Of a stretch of DNA of 64,000 nucleotides, positions 1-9,311 are shown one piece after another (position 1 is the stretch's first letter; each line of letters opens with the position of its first letter). The notes under the pieces were generated by a model. The model searched no databases and was not told the DNA's origin. It saw only the letters and a list, made by a program, of their open reading frames with translations. The DNA comes from Methylobacterium phyllostachyos (lineage in GTDB: Bacteria > Pseudomonadota > Alphaproteobacteria > Rhizobiales > Beijerinckiaceae). The stretch spans positions 84,393-148,392 of the forward strand of contig NZ_FNHS01000012.1 in NCBI RefSeq assembly GCF_900103445.1, given 5' to 3'. The translations under genes and the position numbers were made by a program.

Positions 1-1
1 G

Positions 2-1165
2 ACGCCCCCCTTCGAGACCCTGTTCGCCTGGGTCGAGGGACGGGCCGAGCGGCCCGAGACCCTGAACCCGGCCCCGTTCCGGCCGCCGATGCTGTCCCAC
101 CCGATCGAGGAGGAGGCCGATCTCGACAAGCTGGAGCCGGAGGCGTTCTCGGCCGAGTGGAAATGGGACGGCATCCGCGTCCAGCTCGTCGGCGGCCGCG
201 ACCGGGCGGGGGTGCAGGTCGGAAAGATCTATTCCCGCACCGGCGAGGACATCACCGGCGCCTTCCCCGATCTCGCCGAGGCGATCACCTTCACGGGCAC
301 GCTGGACGGCGAGTTGCTGATCCTGCGCGAGCGCCGGGTCCAGAGCTTCAACGTGCTCCAGCAGCGCCTCAACCGGAAGGCGGTGACGGGCAAGCTCCTC
401 GAGGAATTCCCCGCCCACGTGCGGGCCTACGACCTTCTGACCCTCGACGGCGACGACCTTCGGGCCGACCCGTTCGTGGAGCGTCGGGAGAAGCTGGAGG
501 CCCTGGTCACGCGCCTCGATCACGCCCGCATCGACATCTCGCCGCTCGTACCCTTCGCCGATTGGGAGGCACTCGCCGCCGCGCGGGCCGATCCGGCCTC
601 AGTGGGGGCGGGCGAGGATGCCGAGGCGATCGAGGGCATCATGCTCAAGCGCCGCAACAGCCCCTACCTGCCGGGCCGCCCGAAGGGGCCGTGGTGGAAG
701 TGGAAGCGCGAGCCGCACATCGTCGATGCCGTGATGATGTACGCCCAGCGCGGCCACGGAAAGCGCTCGTCCTTCTATTCGGACTACACGTTCGGGGTCT
801 GGCGCGAGGCCCCCGAGGGTGGCGACGAACTGGTGCCGGTGGGCAAGGCCTATCACGGCTTCACCGATGCCGAGCTCGCCAAGCTGGACCGCTACGTCCG
901 CAACAACACCACCAAGCGGTTCGGCCCGGTGCGCGAGGTCGCCCATGGGCTTGAGGCGGGGCTCGTACTGGAGATCGCCTTCGAGGGCGTGCAGCGCTCG
1001 ACCCGGCACAAATCCGGGGTGGCGATGCGTTTTCCTCGGGTCAGCCGCATCCGCTGGGACAAGCCCCCTGCGGAGGCCGACCGGATCGACGTGCTGGAAC
1101 GCATCCTCGCCCGGGGCGAGCGCGAGGTCGCGCCGGGGTCGACATTGCTGGAGACGGACGCATGA
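2..1165 (+). CDS. ATP-dependent DNA ligase, 3' part (5' end outside window)
   Basis: This is the C-terminal 387 residues of an ATP-dependent DNA ligase; the frame is open to the window edge, so the N-terminal domain lies upstream. The adenylation motif K-W-D-G, holding the catalytic lysine, starts at about base 161. Motif IV (EGIMLK) is near base 632 and the motif V lysines (WWKWKR) near base 692. An OB-fold-like C-terminal domain follows. The protein resembles the bacterial ligases that travel with an Lhr-like helicase, an exonuclease and a phosphoesterase, a DNA-repair set; those partners would be upstream and cannot be seen here. Its stop overlaps the start of the next gene (ATGA at 1162), so the two are probably cotranscribed. 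The family is clear; the subfamily is inferred. Confidence 0.9.
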   Translation, partial: TPPFETLFAWVEGRAERPETLNPAPFRPPMLSHPIEEEADLDKLEPEAFSAEWKWDGIRVQLVGGRDRAGVQVGKIYSRTGEDITGAFPDLAEAITFTGTLDGELLILRERRVQSFNVLQQRLNRKAVTGKLLEEFPAHVRAYDLLTLDGDDLRADPFVERREKLEALVTRLDHARIDISPLVPFADWEALAAARADPASVGAGEDAEAIEGIMLKRRNSPYLPGRPKGPWWKWKREPHIVDAVMMYAQRGHGKRSSFYSDYTFGVWREAPEGGDELVPVGKAYHGFTDAELAKLDRYVRNNTTKRFGPVREVAHGLEAGLVLEIAFEGVQRSTRHKSGVAMRFPRVSRIRWDKPPAEADRIDVLERILARGEREVAPGSTLLETDA

Positions 1166-1641
1166 GGCAGGGCAGAGGGCAGGGCAGGATCGGTGCGGTG
1201 GAGATGCTGGCCTCCGGCGCGGTGGAGCGCCACGCCAGCGGGCGGCTCACCATCGCGACGGCGGGGCAGGGGTTTACGGATTTCACCGACGCGGTGGCGG
1301 CGTTCGTTCGCGACAGCGGCCTCCGGGATGGGCTGGTGACGGTGTTTTGCCGGCACACCTCCGCCTCGCTCACCATCCAGGAGAACGCCGACCCCGACGT
1401 TCAGACCGACCTGATGACCGCCCTCGACGGATTCGCGCCGCGCCATGCCGGCTATGTCCACGGAGCTGAGGGGCCGGACGACATGCCGGCCCATATCCGC
1501 ACGCTGGTGACCGATTCGGCCCTGACTATCCCCCTGGTCGATGGCCGGCTGGCACTCGGCACGTGGCAGGGAATCTACCTGATCGAGCACCGCGACCGGC
1601 CGCATCGAAGGGAGATCGTGCTGAGCGCGATCGGAGCGTAA
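1162..1641 (+). CDS. YjbQ family protein (UPF0047, secondary thiamine-phosphate synthase-like)
   Basis: The gene encodes 159 residues, the usual size for the UPF0047/YjbQ family. The family signature HTSASLTIQENADPDV begins near residue 75, and the C-terminal GTWQGIYLIEHRDRPH segment carries conserved Gly, Gln and Arg residues. Members of the family are trimeric cytosolic proteins with weak thiamine-phosphate synthase activity in vitro; their physiological role is unsettled. The ATG overlaps the ligase stop by four bases, which suggests translational coupling. About the first 15 residues (rich in Arg, Gly and Gln) are not typical of the family, so translation could begin slightly later. Confidence 0.88.
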   Translation: MRQGRGQGRIGAVEMLASGAVERHASGRLTIATAGQGFTDFTDAVAAFVRDSGLRDGLVTVFCRHTSASLTIQENADPDVQTDLMTALDGFAPRHAGYVHGAEGPDDMPAHIRTLVTDSALTIPLVDGRLALGTWQGIYLIEHRDRPHRREIVLSAIGA

Positions 1642-1665
1642 GGCCAGTTCGGCCTCTCCTCGCGC

Positions 1666-1752
1666 CGTCATCGCGAGCGCAGCGAAGCGACCCAGGGTCG
1701 CGCGATCGCGATCGATGAAGCACGGACTGGATTGCTCCGAGCGCGCTCGCAC
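1666..1752. repeat. Degenerate BIME-like dispersed repeat
   Basis: The left arm contains GCGAGCGCAGCGAAGC followed by CCAGGGT, and the right arm contains CTGGATTGCTCCGAGCGCGC. Together they form an imperfect inverted repeat of a type scattered through Rhizobiales intergenic regions. It lies downstream of the YjbQ gene and may form a transcript-ending or transcript-protecting stem. A second copy is at 29471-29565. Confidence 0.6.
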
Positions 1753-1853
1753 AGACGGCCGCAACACCAGCAACACACCGCCGGTTAACCATAGTGCGCG
1801 CCTATGATGTCCCGTCGGACGATTTCCCGCCGCTCCGACATACGGAGACCCCG

Positions 1854-2645
1854 ATGAGCCTCTTCGCCGCGCTCTCGAACTCGATTTCCGGCGCGTCGGC
1901 GCAGTCCTTCGCGCTCAACAACATCTCGGGCAACATCGCCAATACGCAGACGGCGGGGTTCAAGACCACCGAGACCCATTTCGCCGACATGCTCGCACAG
2001 ACCGAGGCCGGGACGCAGCCGGCGGGCGGCGTGGCGAGCAACACGCGCGACACGCTCGGCCTCCAGGGCACGCTGCAATCCACCGGGGTCTCGACCAACC
2101 TCGGCATCTCCGGCAACGGCTACTTCATCGTGCGGGAGAATACCGGGACCGACCAGAGCCCCGCCTTCAGCACCACCACAGCCTACACGCGGCGCGGCGA
2201 CTTCTCGGCCGACGCCAACGGCTACCTCGTCAACGGCGCGGGCTATTATCTCTTCGCCGGTCCCTCGGCGTCGGCGCCGGTCACGGTACCCACGGGGGCC
2301 AACACCCTGTCGAGCCTCGCTGTCTCCCCCGCCGGGGCCCTCAGCGGGACCGCCGCGGATGGCAGCACCGTGCCGCTGGGCACGCTGACGCTGGCGCAGT
2401 TCGGCACGCAGCCGAACCTGACCGCCTACGAGAGCGGCACCTACGTGGCCAACGGCCAGTCCGAGACGCCGAGCTACGGCCTCAACGGTGCGACCGTGAC
2501 GGCCGGCTCCGTCGAGCAGTCGAATGCCAGCATCTCGGACCAGTTCTCGAAGATGATCGAGACGCAGCAGGCCTACACGGCCAACACCAAGGTCATGAGC
2601 ACCGCCGACCAGATGCTGCAGGACGCCATTGCGATGTACGCGTGA
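1854..2645 (+). CDS. Flagellar hook-basal body protein, FlgE/FlgF/FlgG family
   Basis: The 263-residue product has the N-terminal rod/hook signature (ASAQSFALNNISGNIANTQT, residues about 15-34, then GFKTTE) and the C-terminal axial motif (AYTANTKVMSTADQMLQD) near the end. Both termini form the coiled coils that pack flagellar axial proteins. The length is closer to FlgF or FlgG than to a full FlgE hook protein. The start at 1854 is chosen because GGAG lies six bases upstream. No other flagellar gene is nearby, so it is an isolated member whose exact position in the rod or hook cannot be assigned. The middle is rich in Ala, Gly, Ser and Thr, as expected for a surface-exposed domain. Confidence 0.85.
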   Translation: MSLFAALSNSISGASAQSFALNNISGNIANTQTAGFKTTETHFADMLAQTEAGTQPAGGVASNTRDTLGLQGTLQSTGVSTNLGISGNGYFIVRENTGTDQSPAFSTTTAYTRRGDFSADANGYLVNGAGYYLFAGPSASAPVTVPTGANTLSSLAVSPAGALSGTAADGSTVPLGTLTLAQFGTQPNLTAYESGTYVANGQSETPSYGLNGATVTAGSVEQSNASISDQFSKMIETQQAYTANTKVMSTADQMLQDAIAMYA

Positions 2646-2700
2646 GGGCCTGACCTCCTCAGGATCCTGGTTTCCGAGAGGCCGTGCCCTCAAGCGGGTG

Positions 2701-2768
2701 CTCAGGGCAGAGCCCTGAGACGTTCACCAGGGCGCTGCCCTGGACCCGCGAAAGGTCTCGACCTTTCG
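2701..2768. repeat. Triple-hairpin intergenic element
   Basis: Three consecutive inverted repeats follow each other: CTCAGGGC/GCCCTGAG (2701-2719), CCAGGGC/GCCCTGG (2727-2743) and CGAAAGGT/ACCTTTCG (2749-2768). They lie between the convergent flagellar and efflux-lipoprotein genes, so they could end transcription from both sides. The first stem matches the core of the element at 22216-22238, so this is a dispersed repeat rather than a unique terminator. Confidence 0.7.
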
Positions 2769-2842
2769 AAACCGCGACTTGATTCGTCCGCGCGATGCGG
2801 AACACGCGGTACTTGGGTCGACCAAACTCCCAGACGATCACG

Positions 2843-4372
2843 TCACAGGATCTTCAGCGGATCCTTCTCGGGCGGGGGCGGCGCCACGTCGGTGCGGTTC
2901 CACCAGCCGCCGCCGAGGGCGATGAACAAAGCCGCCGTGTCGGCGTATTGCGTCGCCCGGGCGCCCGCCGAGGTGATCAGCGCCGATAGGTAGCCCTGCT
3001 GGGCGATCAGCACCTGCGAGGAGGTGACGGCGCCCGCGGTGTACTGCTTGCGGATCAGCCCCAGGCTCTGGTTGGTAGCGCTCACCGCGGCATCGGCAGC
3101 CGCCACCGCCTTGGCGTCGGCCTGGAGCGCCCGCAGGGCATCGGCAACGTTCTGGAAGGCGGTGATCACCGTCGCCTTATACTGCGCCTGCGCCTCCGTC
3201 AGCGATTCCTCGGCCGCCCGCTGGCGCCGGAACAGCGTGCCGGCGTCGAAGATCGGGGCTGTGGCCTGCCCGATGATCGTGAAGAACGCGGCGCTCGGGC
3301 TCGTCACCTGCGCGATCCGCGTGGCGCTGGAGCCGCCCGTCGCCGTGAGGTTGAACTGCGGCAGGCGGTTGGCCAGGGCGACGCCGACATTGGCGCTCGC
3401 CTGCTGGACCAGCGCCTCGGCGGCCTTCACGTCCGGCCGCTGCTGCACCAGCCGCGAGGGCAGGCTCACCGGGAGCTTGGTCGGCAGGCGCAGGGCCGAG
3501 AGTTCGAAGGTCTCGCTGACCTCGTCCGAGGGCAGCCGTCCGGCCAGCGCTGTCAGCAGGTTGCGCTGCTGGGCCAGCGCCTTCTCCAGCGGCGGCAGGA
3601 GTTGCTGGGACAGGGCGAGGGCCGCCTGCTGCTGCACCACGTCGGCGCCCGCGATCTGACCGAGGGAGAGCTGCTTGTTGTAGAGCTGCAGGATCTCGGT
3701 CTGTGCCTGGATCACCCGGCGGGTCGCCTCGATTTGCGCCCGGAGCGCCGCCTCCTGGATCGCGGCCGCCACCACGTTGCCGGTGAGGCTGAGATAGGCC
3801 GCCTCGAGCTGGAAGCGCTGGTTCTCGGTCGTGGCTTCCAGCGATTCGATCTGGCGGCGGTTCCCGCCGAACACGTCCGGGTTATAGGCGACCACCGCCT
3901 GTGGGGTGGAGAGGCTGTAGAGGTACTGGAACTGGTTCTGCAGGGGCGATTGCAGGTCGAGGCCCGGGGCCAGGACGCCCTGCACCTGCGGGTTCGCCGT
4001 CAGGGTCGGATAGAGCGTGCCCTTCTGGGCCAGCACGTTCTGCTGGGCCACCCGGAGGGCGGCCTGCGCGGCCTCCAGCGTCGGGTTGTTGGCGAGCGCC
4101 TGCTCGACGAGGCGGTTCAGTGCCTTCGAATGGAACAGGGTCCACCATTCGCCCGGGATGTCGGCACCCGAGACGAAGTTCTGGTCGGCGGATCCACCCT
4201 GCCGGGTGCGGATCGTGTCGGCGGCCGAGGGATTCTTCAGCGGCTCCTTGGTGTAGCGGCTGACCGGCGGAGCCTCGGGCGGCACGTAGTTCGGGCCGAC
4301 CGCGCAGGCCGACAGGGACAGGGACGCGGCCAGCACGGCCACCGCCCGTCCGCACCGTTTCGGCGCACGCAT
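2843..4372 (-). CDS. Outer-membrane efflux lipoprotein, NodT/OprM (TolC-like) family
   Basis: This protein of about 509 residues is the outer-membrane channel of the tripartite pump encoded upstream. A signal peptide ends in the lipobox L-S-A-C (cysteine near residue 23), which predicts an acylated outer-membrane protein. NYVPPEAP then follows, typical of NodT-type factors, and two long helical repeats rich in Ala, Gln and Leu form the TolC fold. ATG codons at 4378 and 4372 are both possible; 4372 is preferred because GGCGGA lies at better spacing. The gene is third in a minus-strand operon after the adaptor and RND genes, about 150 bases after the RND stop. The role is clear; the substrate must be inferred from the pump. 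Confidence 0.9.
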   Translation of the reverse strand: MRAPKRCGRAVAVLAASLSLSACAVGPNYVPPEAPPVSRYTKEPLKNPSAADTIRTRQGGSADQNFVSGADIPGEWWTLFHSKALNRLVEQALANNPTLEAAQAALRVAQQNVLAQKGTLYPTLTANPQVQGVLAPGLDLQSPLQNQFQYLYSLSTPQAVVAYNPDVFGGNRRQIESLEATTENQRFQLEAAYLSLTGNVVAAAIQEAALRAQIEATRRVIQAQTEILQLYNKQLSLGQIAGADVVQQQAALALSQQLLPPLEKALAQQRNLLTALAGRLPSDEVSETFELSALRLPTKLPVSLPSRLVQQRPDVKAAEALVQQASANVGVALANRLPQFNLTATGGSSATRIAQVTSPSAAFFTIIGQATAPIFDAGTLFRRQRAAEESLTEAQAQYKATVITAFQNVADALRALQADAKAVAAADAAVSATNQSLGLIRKQYTAGAVTSSQVLIAQQGYLSALITSAGARATQYADTAALFIALGGGWWNRTDVAPPPPEKDPLKIL

Positions 4373-4524
4373 CACCATTCCGCCCCCGGAAGCCTCGCTC
4401 CGGTAGAGCGACGCGGAGCCCATCCAAGTCAATGCAGCGGTCCCCAGATGGTGCGCGCGGGTGGTTCGTTGTGGCGTACCTGCAACGAGCCGCTGGCCGG
4501 CCCGCAGGGCGGTCGTGAAACGGC

Positions 4525-7500
4525 TCACGCGGCGGCCCGATGCTCGGTCCGCGCCTGCGCGTCCGGGTTCGGCTTGCGCCGGGAGAACAGGGAGATCAGC
4601 ACCGGCACGACCACGAGGATCAGGTTCGGCGCCAGGATGATGCCACCGACGACCACCAGCGCCAGCGGCTTCTGCACCTGCGAACCGATGCCGGTTGAGA
4701 CGGCGGCCGGCAGGAGGCCGACACAGGCCGCCACGCAGGTCATCATCACCGGGCGCATGCGCACCACGGCGGCGTGCCAGACCGCCTCCTGCTTCCTCCA
4801 GCCCTCGTCGAGGAGCTGGTTGTAGTAGGCCAGCAGGATCACGCCCTCCATGGTCGAGATGCCGAACAGGGCGATGAAGCCGATCGCCGCCGAAATCGAG
4901 AACGGCGTGCCGGTCAGCGACAGGGCGAAGATGCCGCCGATCATCGCCATCGGGATCACCGACAGGGTCAGCAGCATGTCGGCCAACGAGGAGAAGTTGA
5001 TGTAGAGGAGCAGCGCGATCAGCAGCAGCGTCACCGGCACGACGAGGCTCAGCCGGTGTGCCGCCTCCTGCAGGTTGGTGAACTGCCCGACCCATTCCAG
5101 CCGGTAGCCCGGCGGCAGGTCCACCGCCTCGGCGACCTTGCGCTGCGCCTCGATCACCGCGCTGCCGAGGTCGCGCCCGCGCACCGAGAACTTCACCGGG
5201 ATGTAGCGCTCCTGATCCTCGCGATAGATGAACGAGGCGCCCGAGACGAGGTCGACATCGGCGATCTCGGAGAGCGGCACCTGGATCACGCCGCCGTTCG
5301 GGTTCTGGGCGCCGACCGCGATGTTGCGGATGCCGGCGAGCGACGAGCGGTACTCCTTGGCCAGCCGCACCCGCATCGGGAAGTGGCGGTCCGAGCCGTA
5401 CTCGTAGAGGTCGCCGGCGGTCTGGCCGCCGATCGCCGCCTGAATCGTGGTGTTCACGTCGCCGATCGACAGGCCGTAGCGGGCGGCCTTGTGGCGGTCG
5501 ACGTCGATCCGCACCGTCGGCTGGCCGAGTGATTCGAACACCGACAGGTCGGTGATGCCCTGGACCGTGGCGAGCGCCGCCTTCACGGCGTTGGCGGTCT
5601 TGGTGAGCTGCGCGAGGTCGTTGCCGTAGATCTTGACCGAGTTCTCGCCCTTCACGCCCGAGGCCGCCTCCTGGACGTTGTCCTCGATATACTGCGAGAA
5701 GTTGAACTCGATGCCGGGAAATTCCGATTCCAGCTGCTTGTTCAGGTTGGCGATCAGCGTTTCCTTGTCGAGCCCCTTGCGCCACTGGTCGATCGGCTTC
5801 AGGGGCGCCAGGATCTCGACGTTGAAAAAGCCGGTCGCGTCGGTGCCGTCGTTCGGCCGGCCCTGGTGCGAGAGCACGGTGACGACCTCCGGGACCTCCT
5901 GGAAGATCTTGCGCATCCGCTGGACGTAGGCGTTGCCGGCCTCCAGCGAGATCGAGGACGGCATGGTGCCGCGCACGTAGAGGTTGCCCTCCTCAAGGCG
6001 CGGCAGGAATTCCAGGCCGAGGTTGCGCGCCGCGAGACCCGAGACGAGCAGCACCGCCAGCATTACACCGATCGCCAGGACCCGGTTGCGCAGGCCGAAG
6101 CGCAGGGCCGCCTCGTGGCCGACGCGCAGCACCCGCACGATCAGCGTGTCGCGTTCCTCCAGGTTCTTGGGCAGCATCAGCGCGGAGAGCGCGGGCGAGA
6201 CCGTGAAGGTCGCGAGCAAGCCGCCGATCAGCGCGTACGCGTAGGTCTTGGCCATCGGCCCGAAGATGTGGCCCTCGACGCCGGTCATCGTGAACAGCGG
6301 CAGAAAGCCGACGATGATGATGGTGGCCGAGAAGAAGATCGCCCGGTTCACCTCGCGTCCGGCGATCGCGATGGTGCCGAGCCGCCCAGTCAAGCCGGCC
6401 GGTGGGGCCTCGCCCTTCACGTGCTCGGGCTCGGCGATGTGGCGAAAGACGTTCTCGACCATGATGACGGTCGCGTCGACAATCAGGCCGAAATCGATCG
6501 CGCCGAGCGACAGCAGGTTCGCCGAATCGCCGCGCACCACGAGGATCAGGATCGCGAAGCCGAGCGCGAAGGGGATCGTCGCTGCCACGATGATCGCGCT
6601 GGTGAGCGAGCCGAGGAACAGCCACTGCACCACGAAGACCAGCACCACGCCGAAGACGAGGTTGTGCATCACCGTGTGGGTGGTGGTGTGGATCAGCCCC
6701 GAGCGGTCGTAGATCCGCTCGATCTTCACGTCGGGCGGCAGGATCGTGGAGCTGTTGATCTTGTCGATCTCGGCCTCGACCCGCTCCAGGGTCGGCAGGC
6801 TCTTGCCGCCGCGGGTCATGAGCACGATGCCCTCGACGATGTCGGGCTGGTCGTCGTGGCCGACGATGCCGAGCCGCGGGGCGTTCGACACGCGCACCTC
6901 CGCCACGTCCCGCACCAGCACCGGCGTGCCGTTGACGAGGCTGATCATCGTGTCCTTGATGTCGTCCATGTCGCGGATCAGGCCGATGCCGCGCACCACC
7001 GCCGATTGCTGGCCGACGTTGAGCGTCTGGCCGCCGACATTGATCGAGGCGTTGTTGAGCGCCGTGGTCAGCTGCACGAGGGTCAGGCCCTGCGCCTGGA
7101 GGCGGTTCAGGTCGACCGCGATCTCGTATTCCTTGGCCTTGCCGCCGAAGGCCGTAACGTCCACGACGCCGGGGATCGCTTTGAACCGGCGCTGCAGCAC
7201 CCAGTCCTGCAGGGTCTTCATGTCCATCGGCGAATAGCCCGCCGGGCCGACGAGCTTGTAGCGCATGATCTCGCCCACCGGGCTCGTCGGCGAGATCTGC
7301 GGCGTGGCGCCGTTCGGCAGGGTCGGGGCCTGCGACAGGCGGTTGAGCACCCGCTGCAGCGCCTCCTCGTACGTGTACTCGTAGTTGAACTGCACCTTCA
7401 CGTCGGACAGGCCGAACAGCGAGATGGTGCGCACCACCTGGGCGTTCGGGATGCCGGCGAGCGCCACCTCGAGCGGAATCGTGATGTAGCGCTCGATCTC

Positions 7501-7674
7501 GTCGGCGGATTGCCCCGGATTCTGGGTGATCACGTCGACCAGCGGCGGCACCGGGTCGGGATAGGCCTCGATGTTGAGCTGCGTGTAGGCGCCGTAGCCG
7601 ATGCCCAGCATCACCACGAACAGCAGCACCACCAGCACGCGCTGGCGCAGCGAGAAGGCGATCAGCGCGTTCAT
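4525..7674 (-). CDS. Heavy-metal efflux RND pump, CzcA/CusA family
   Basis: The 1049-residue protein has the length and layout of an inner-membrane RND pump: an N-terminal membrane helix, two large periplasmic domains and two blocks of membrane helices. The HME-RND hallmark AIDFGLIVDATVIMVEN lies near residues 395-410 and contains the Asp, Asp and Glu of the proton relay. The usual Gly after the second Asp is Ala. These pumps use the proton gradient to expel divalent (Zn, Co, Cd) or monovalent (Cu, Ag) metals. The gene sits between its adaptor and outer-membrane factor. The neighbouring CobW gene with a Zur-like site hints at zinc or cobalt, but metal specificity cannot be read safely from sequence alone. 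Confidence 0.93.
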   Translation of the reverse strand: MNALIAFSLRQRVLVVLLFVVMLGIGYGAYTQLNIEAYPDPVPPLVDVITQNPGQSADEIERYITIPLEVALAGIPNAQVVRTISLFGLSDVKVQFNYEYTYEEALQRVLNRLSQAPTLPNGATPQISPTSPVGEIMRYKLVGPAGYSPMDMKTLQDWVLQRRFKAIPGVVDVTAFGGKAKEYEIAVDLNRLQAQGLTLVQLTTALNNASINVGGQTLNVGQQSAVVRGIGLIRDMDDIKDTMISLVNGTPVLVRDVAEVRVSNAPRLGIVGHDDQPDIVEGIVLMTRGGKSLPTLERVEAEIDKINSSTILPPDVKIERIYDRSGLIHTTTHTVMHNLVFGVVLVFVVQWLFLGSLTSAIIVAATIPFALGFAILILVVRGDSANLLSLGAIDFGLIVDATVIMVENVFRHIAEPEHVKGEAPPAGLTGRLGTIAIAGREVNRAIFFSATIIIVGFLPLFTMTGVEGHIFGPMAKTYAYALIGGLLATFTVSPALSALMLPKNLEERDTLIVRVLRVGHEAALRFGLRNRVLAIGVMLAVLLVSGLAARNLGLEFLPRLEEGNLYVRGTMPSSISLEAGNAYVQRMRKIFQEVPEVVTVLSHQGRPNDGTDATGFFNVEILAPLKPIDQWRKGLDKETLIANLNKQLESEFPGIEFNFSQYIEDNVQEAASGVKGENSVKIYGNDLAQLTKTANAVKAALATVQGITDLSVFESLGQPTVRIDVDRHKAARYGLSIGDVNTTIQAAIGGQTAGDLYEYGSDRHFPMRVRLAKEYRSSLAGIRNIAVGAQNPNGGVIQVPLSEIADVDLVSGASFIYREDQERYIPVKFSVRGRDLGSAVIEAQRKVAEAVDLPPGYRLEWVGQFTNLQEAAHRLSLVVPVTLLLIALLLYINFSSLADMLLTLSVIPMAMIGGIFALSLTGTPFSISAAIGFIALFGISTMEGVILLAYYNQLLDEGWRKQEAVWHAAVVRMRPVMMTCVAACVGLLPAAVSTGIGSQVQKPLALVVVGGIILAPNLILVVVPVLISLFSRRKPNPDAQARTEHRAAA

Positions 7675-7690
7675 CGGACCGGATCCTCGC

Positions 7691-9016
7691 TCAGGACGCC
7701 TTGTCGCCGCTGGCGGCCCGGTCGATGAACAGGGCGCCGCGGGTCACGACCTGCTCGCCCGCCTTCAACCCATCGACCACCTGGGCGCTGTCGCCGTTGA
7801 TCAGCCCGAGCTTGATGTCGCGCGCCTCCACGGCCCCGTCGGGCCGCGCCACCCAGACGTGGGTGCGGTCGCCCTCGTACACGATCGCGGCCACCGGGAT
7901 GCTCGGGCTCGGCTCGCCCTTGCCGGTGATGATCGTGAAGGTGGCGAACATTTCGGGTCGCAGCACCCGGTCCGGGTTGTCGACCTCGCTGCGCACGGCG
8001 AGCCGGCGCGTCGCCGGATCGAGGCTGGAGGCCATGTAGTTCACCCGGGCCTTGAACACCCGCGTGCCGAAGCCCGCGACCTTCGCCTCGACCTCCTGGC
8101 CGATGCGGATCCGCGGGATCTCGCTCTCGCGCACGTTGGCCACGAGCCAGACCGTGGACAGGTCGCCGATCACGAAGACCGGATCGCTGGAGGCCGAGAG
8201 ATATTGCCCGATGCCGACCTTGCGCTGGACGATCGTGCCGGCGATCGGCGCCCGGATCTGGGTCTCCGGGCTCAGCGTGCCGTTCTTCTCGTAGGCGGCG
8301 ATCTCGGAATCGGTCTTGCCGAGCAGCCGCAGGCGGTTCTTCACCGCGTCGAGCGCCGCCTCGGCGGTCTTCAGGTCGCTCTGGGCGGCGATCACGTCGT
8401 TCTGGGCCGATTGATAGTCCTTCAGCGCCGTGGCGTGGGCCTGAAACAGCTCCTGCTGGCGCTGGGCGATGGTCTGGTCGAGCTTGAGCAGCGCCTGCTG
8501 CTTCTGGAGGTTGTTCAGCGCCGCCTGATAGTCGTTCTGCGCCTGGACCATGTCGGTGGCCTCCAGCGTCAGCAGCACGTCGCCGGCCTTCACGTCGTCG
8601 CCCGCCCGGACCAGCACCTTGGTGACGCGGCCCGCATAGGGCGAGACCACCGGCACGTTGTCGTCATCGTTCAGCGCGATGCGCCCCTCGGCGGCCCCCT
8701 CCGGCCGGAACACCTGCGTGGCCACCGGCAGGATCTCGAAGGCGGCGCGCTGCTCCTTGGAGGGCCGGAACACCCGCTCCACCGGGCCGGCCTTCACCGC
8801 ATCGATGCCCGGATCGGGGTTGCTCGAACCGCCGAACAGGCTCGCCACCGAGCCGGTGACGCCCGCGGCGGTCTCGCGGGCGCGATCCGGGAAGGCGAGG
8901 GCGAGGGCGCCCAGGGCCGCCAGCAGCGCGATGACGACGAGGGGGCCGGTCCGTCGGCGGCCGCGCGGCGGCGCCAGGGCAGTCTCGTCCTGTTCCAGCG
9001 GGTTTCGGGCGTCCAT
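7691..9016 (-). CDS. RND efflux periplasmic adaptor subunit (CzcB-like membrane fusion protein)
   Basis: The 441-residue protein begins with a charged segment and one membrane helix (residues about 25-45), then the hairpin and lipoyl domains of a membrane fusion protein. The pattern GRVTKVLVRAGDDVKAGDVL marks the first lipoyl half, IRAPIAGTIVQRKVGIGQYL the second, and a Gln/Ala-rich coiled coil lies between them. It bridges the inner-membrane pump and outer-membrane channel across the periplasm. It is the first gene of the operon and ends 16 bases before the RND start. No His-rich metal-binding N-terminal extension, as in some CzcB proteins, is present. Confidence 0.92.
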   Translation of the reverse strand: MDARNPLEQDETALAPPRGRRRTGPLVVIALLAALGALALAFPDRARETAAGVTGSVASLFGGSSNPDPGIDAVKAGPVERVFRPSKEQRAAFEILPVATQVFRPEGAAEGRIALNDDDNVPVVSPYAGRVTKVLVRAGDDVKAGDVLLTLEATDMVQAQNDYQAALNNLQKQQALLKLDQTIAQRQQELFQAHATALKDYQSAQNDVIAAQSDLKTAEAALDAVKNRLRLLGKTDSEIAAYEKNGTLSPETQIRAPIAGTIVQRKVGIGQYLSASSDPVFVIGDLSTVWLVANVRESEIPRIRIGQEVEAKVAGFGTRVFKARVNYMASSLDPATRRLAVRSEVDNPDRVLRPEMFATFTIITGKGEPSPSIPVAAIVYEGDRTHVWVARPDGAVEARDIKLGLINGDSAQVVDGLKAGEQVVTRGALFIDRAASGDKAS

Positions 9017-9240
9017 GAGCGTGTTCTTCTGCGTCCGGACGAAGAGACCGGGCTGACTGCGGCGGGTCCGATTCGCGCGGAACGCCGCCGTATCAATGCG
9101 ATCGCTGGTGCTTTTCTATGGCGGACCGCGCGGGTGTTCCGCGGCGGCGCACAATGCCTAGTGCAAAGCTTGCCCGACGTGCAATCGATTGGCGGCCCCG
9201 GTCGCGAAACCGTGTGGCTCCGTCTTCCTTTGCCGGGATT

Positions 9241-9255
9241 TGTTACAATATGACA
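9241..9255. promoter_or_regulatory. Candidate Zur box upstream of the CobW gene
   Basis: TGTTACAATATGACA differs at two positions from the 15-base Zur-type palindrome TGTTATANTATAACA. It sits 56 bases before the cobW-like start and inside the divergent promoter region shared with the metal efflux operon. Zur represses zinc-scavenging genes, including COG0523 GTPases, when zinc is plentiful. The match is by eye and no matrix score was computed. Confidence 0.5.
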
Positions 9256-9311
9256 ACGGTCGCAGGCGCCCCGTCGCGTCCGACCCCTCGAATCATAGCG
9301 AAGAACCGGCC

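Noticed and set aside
4379-5785. Apparent N-terminal extension of the efflux lipoprotein to a 980-residue fusion
   Set aside because: The extension reads the RND gene in another frame; the lipobox signal peptide at about 4372 marks the true start.
5866-7728. Long plus-strand frame opposite the RND pump, rich in Asp, His and Arg
   Set aside because: No recognisable motif and no ribosome site; the complementary CzcA frame has full-length family features.
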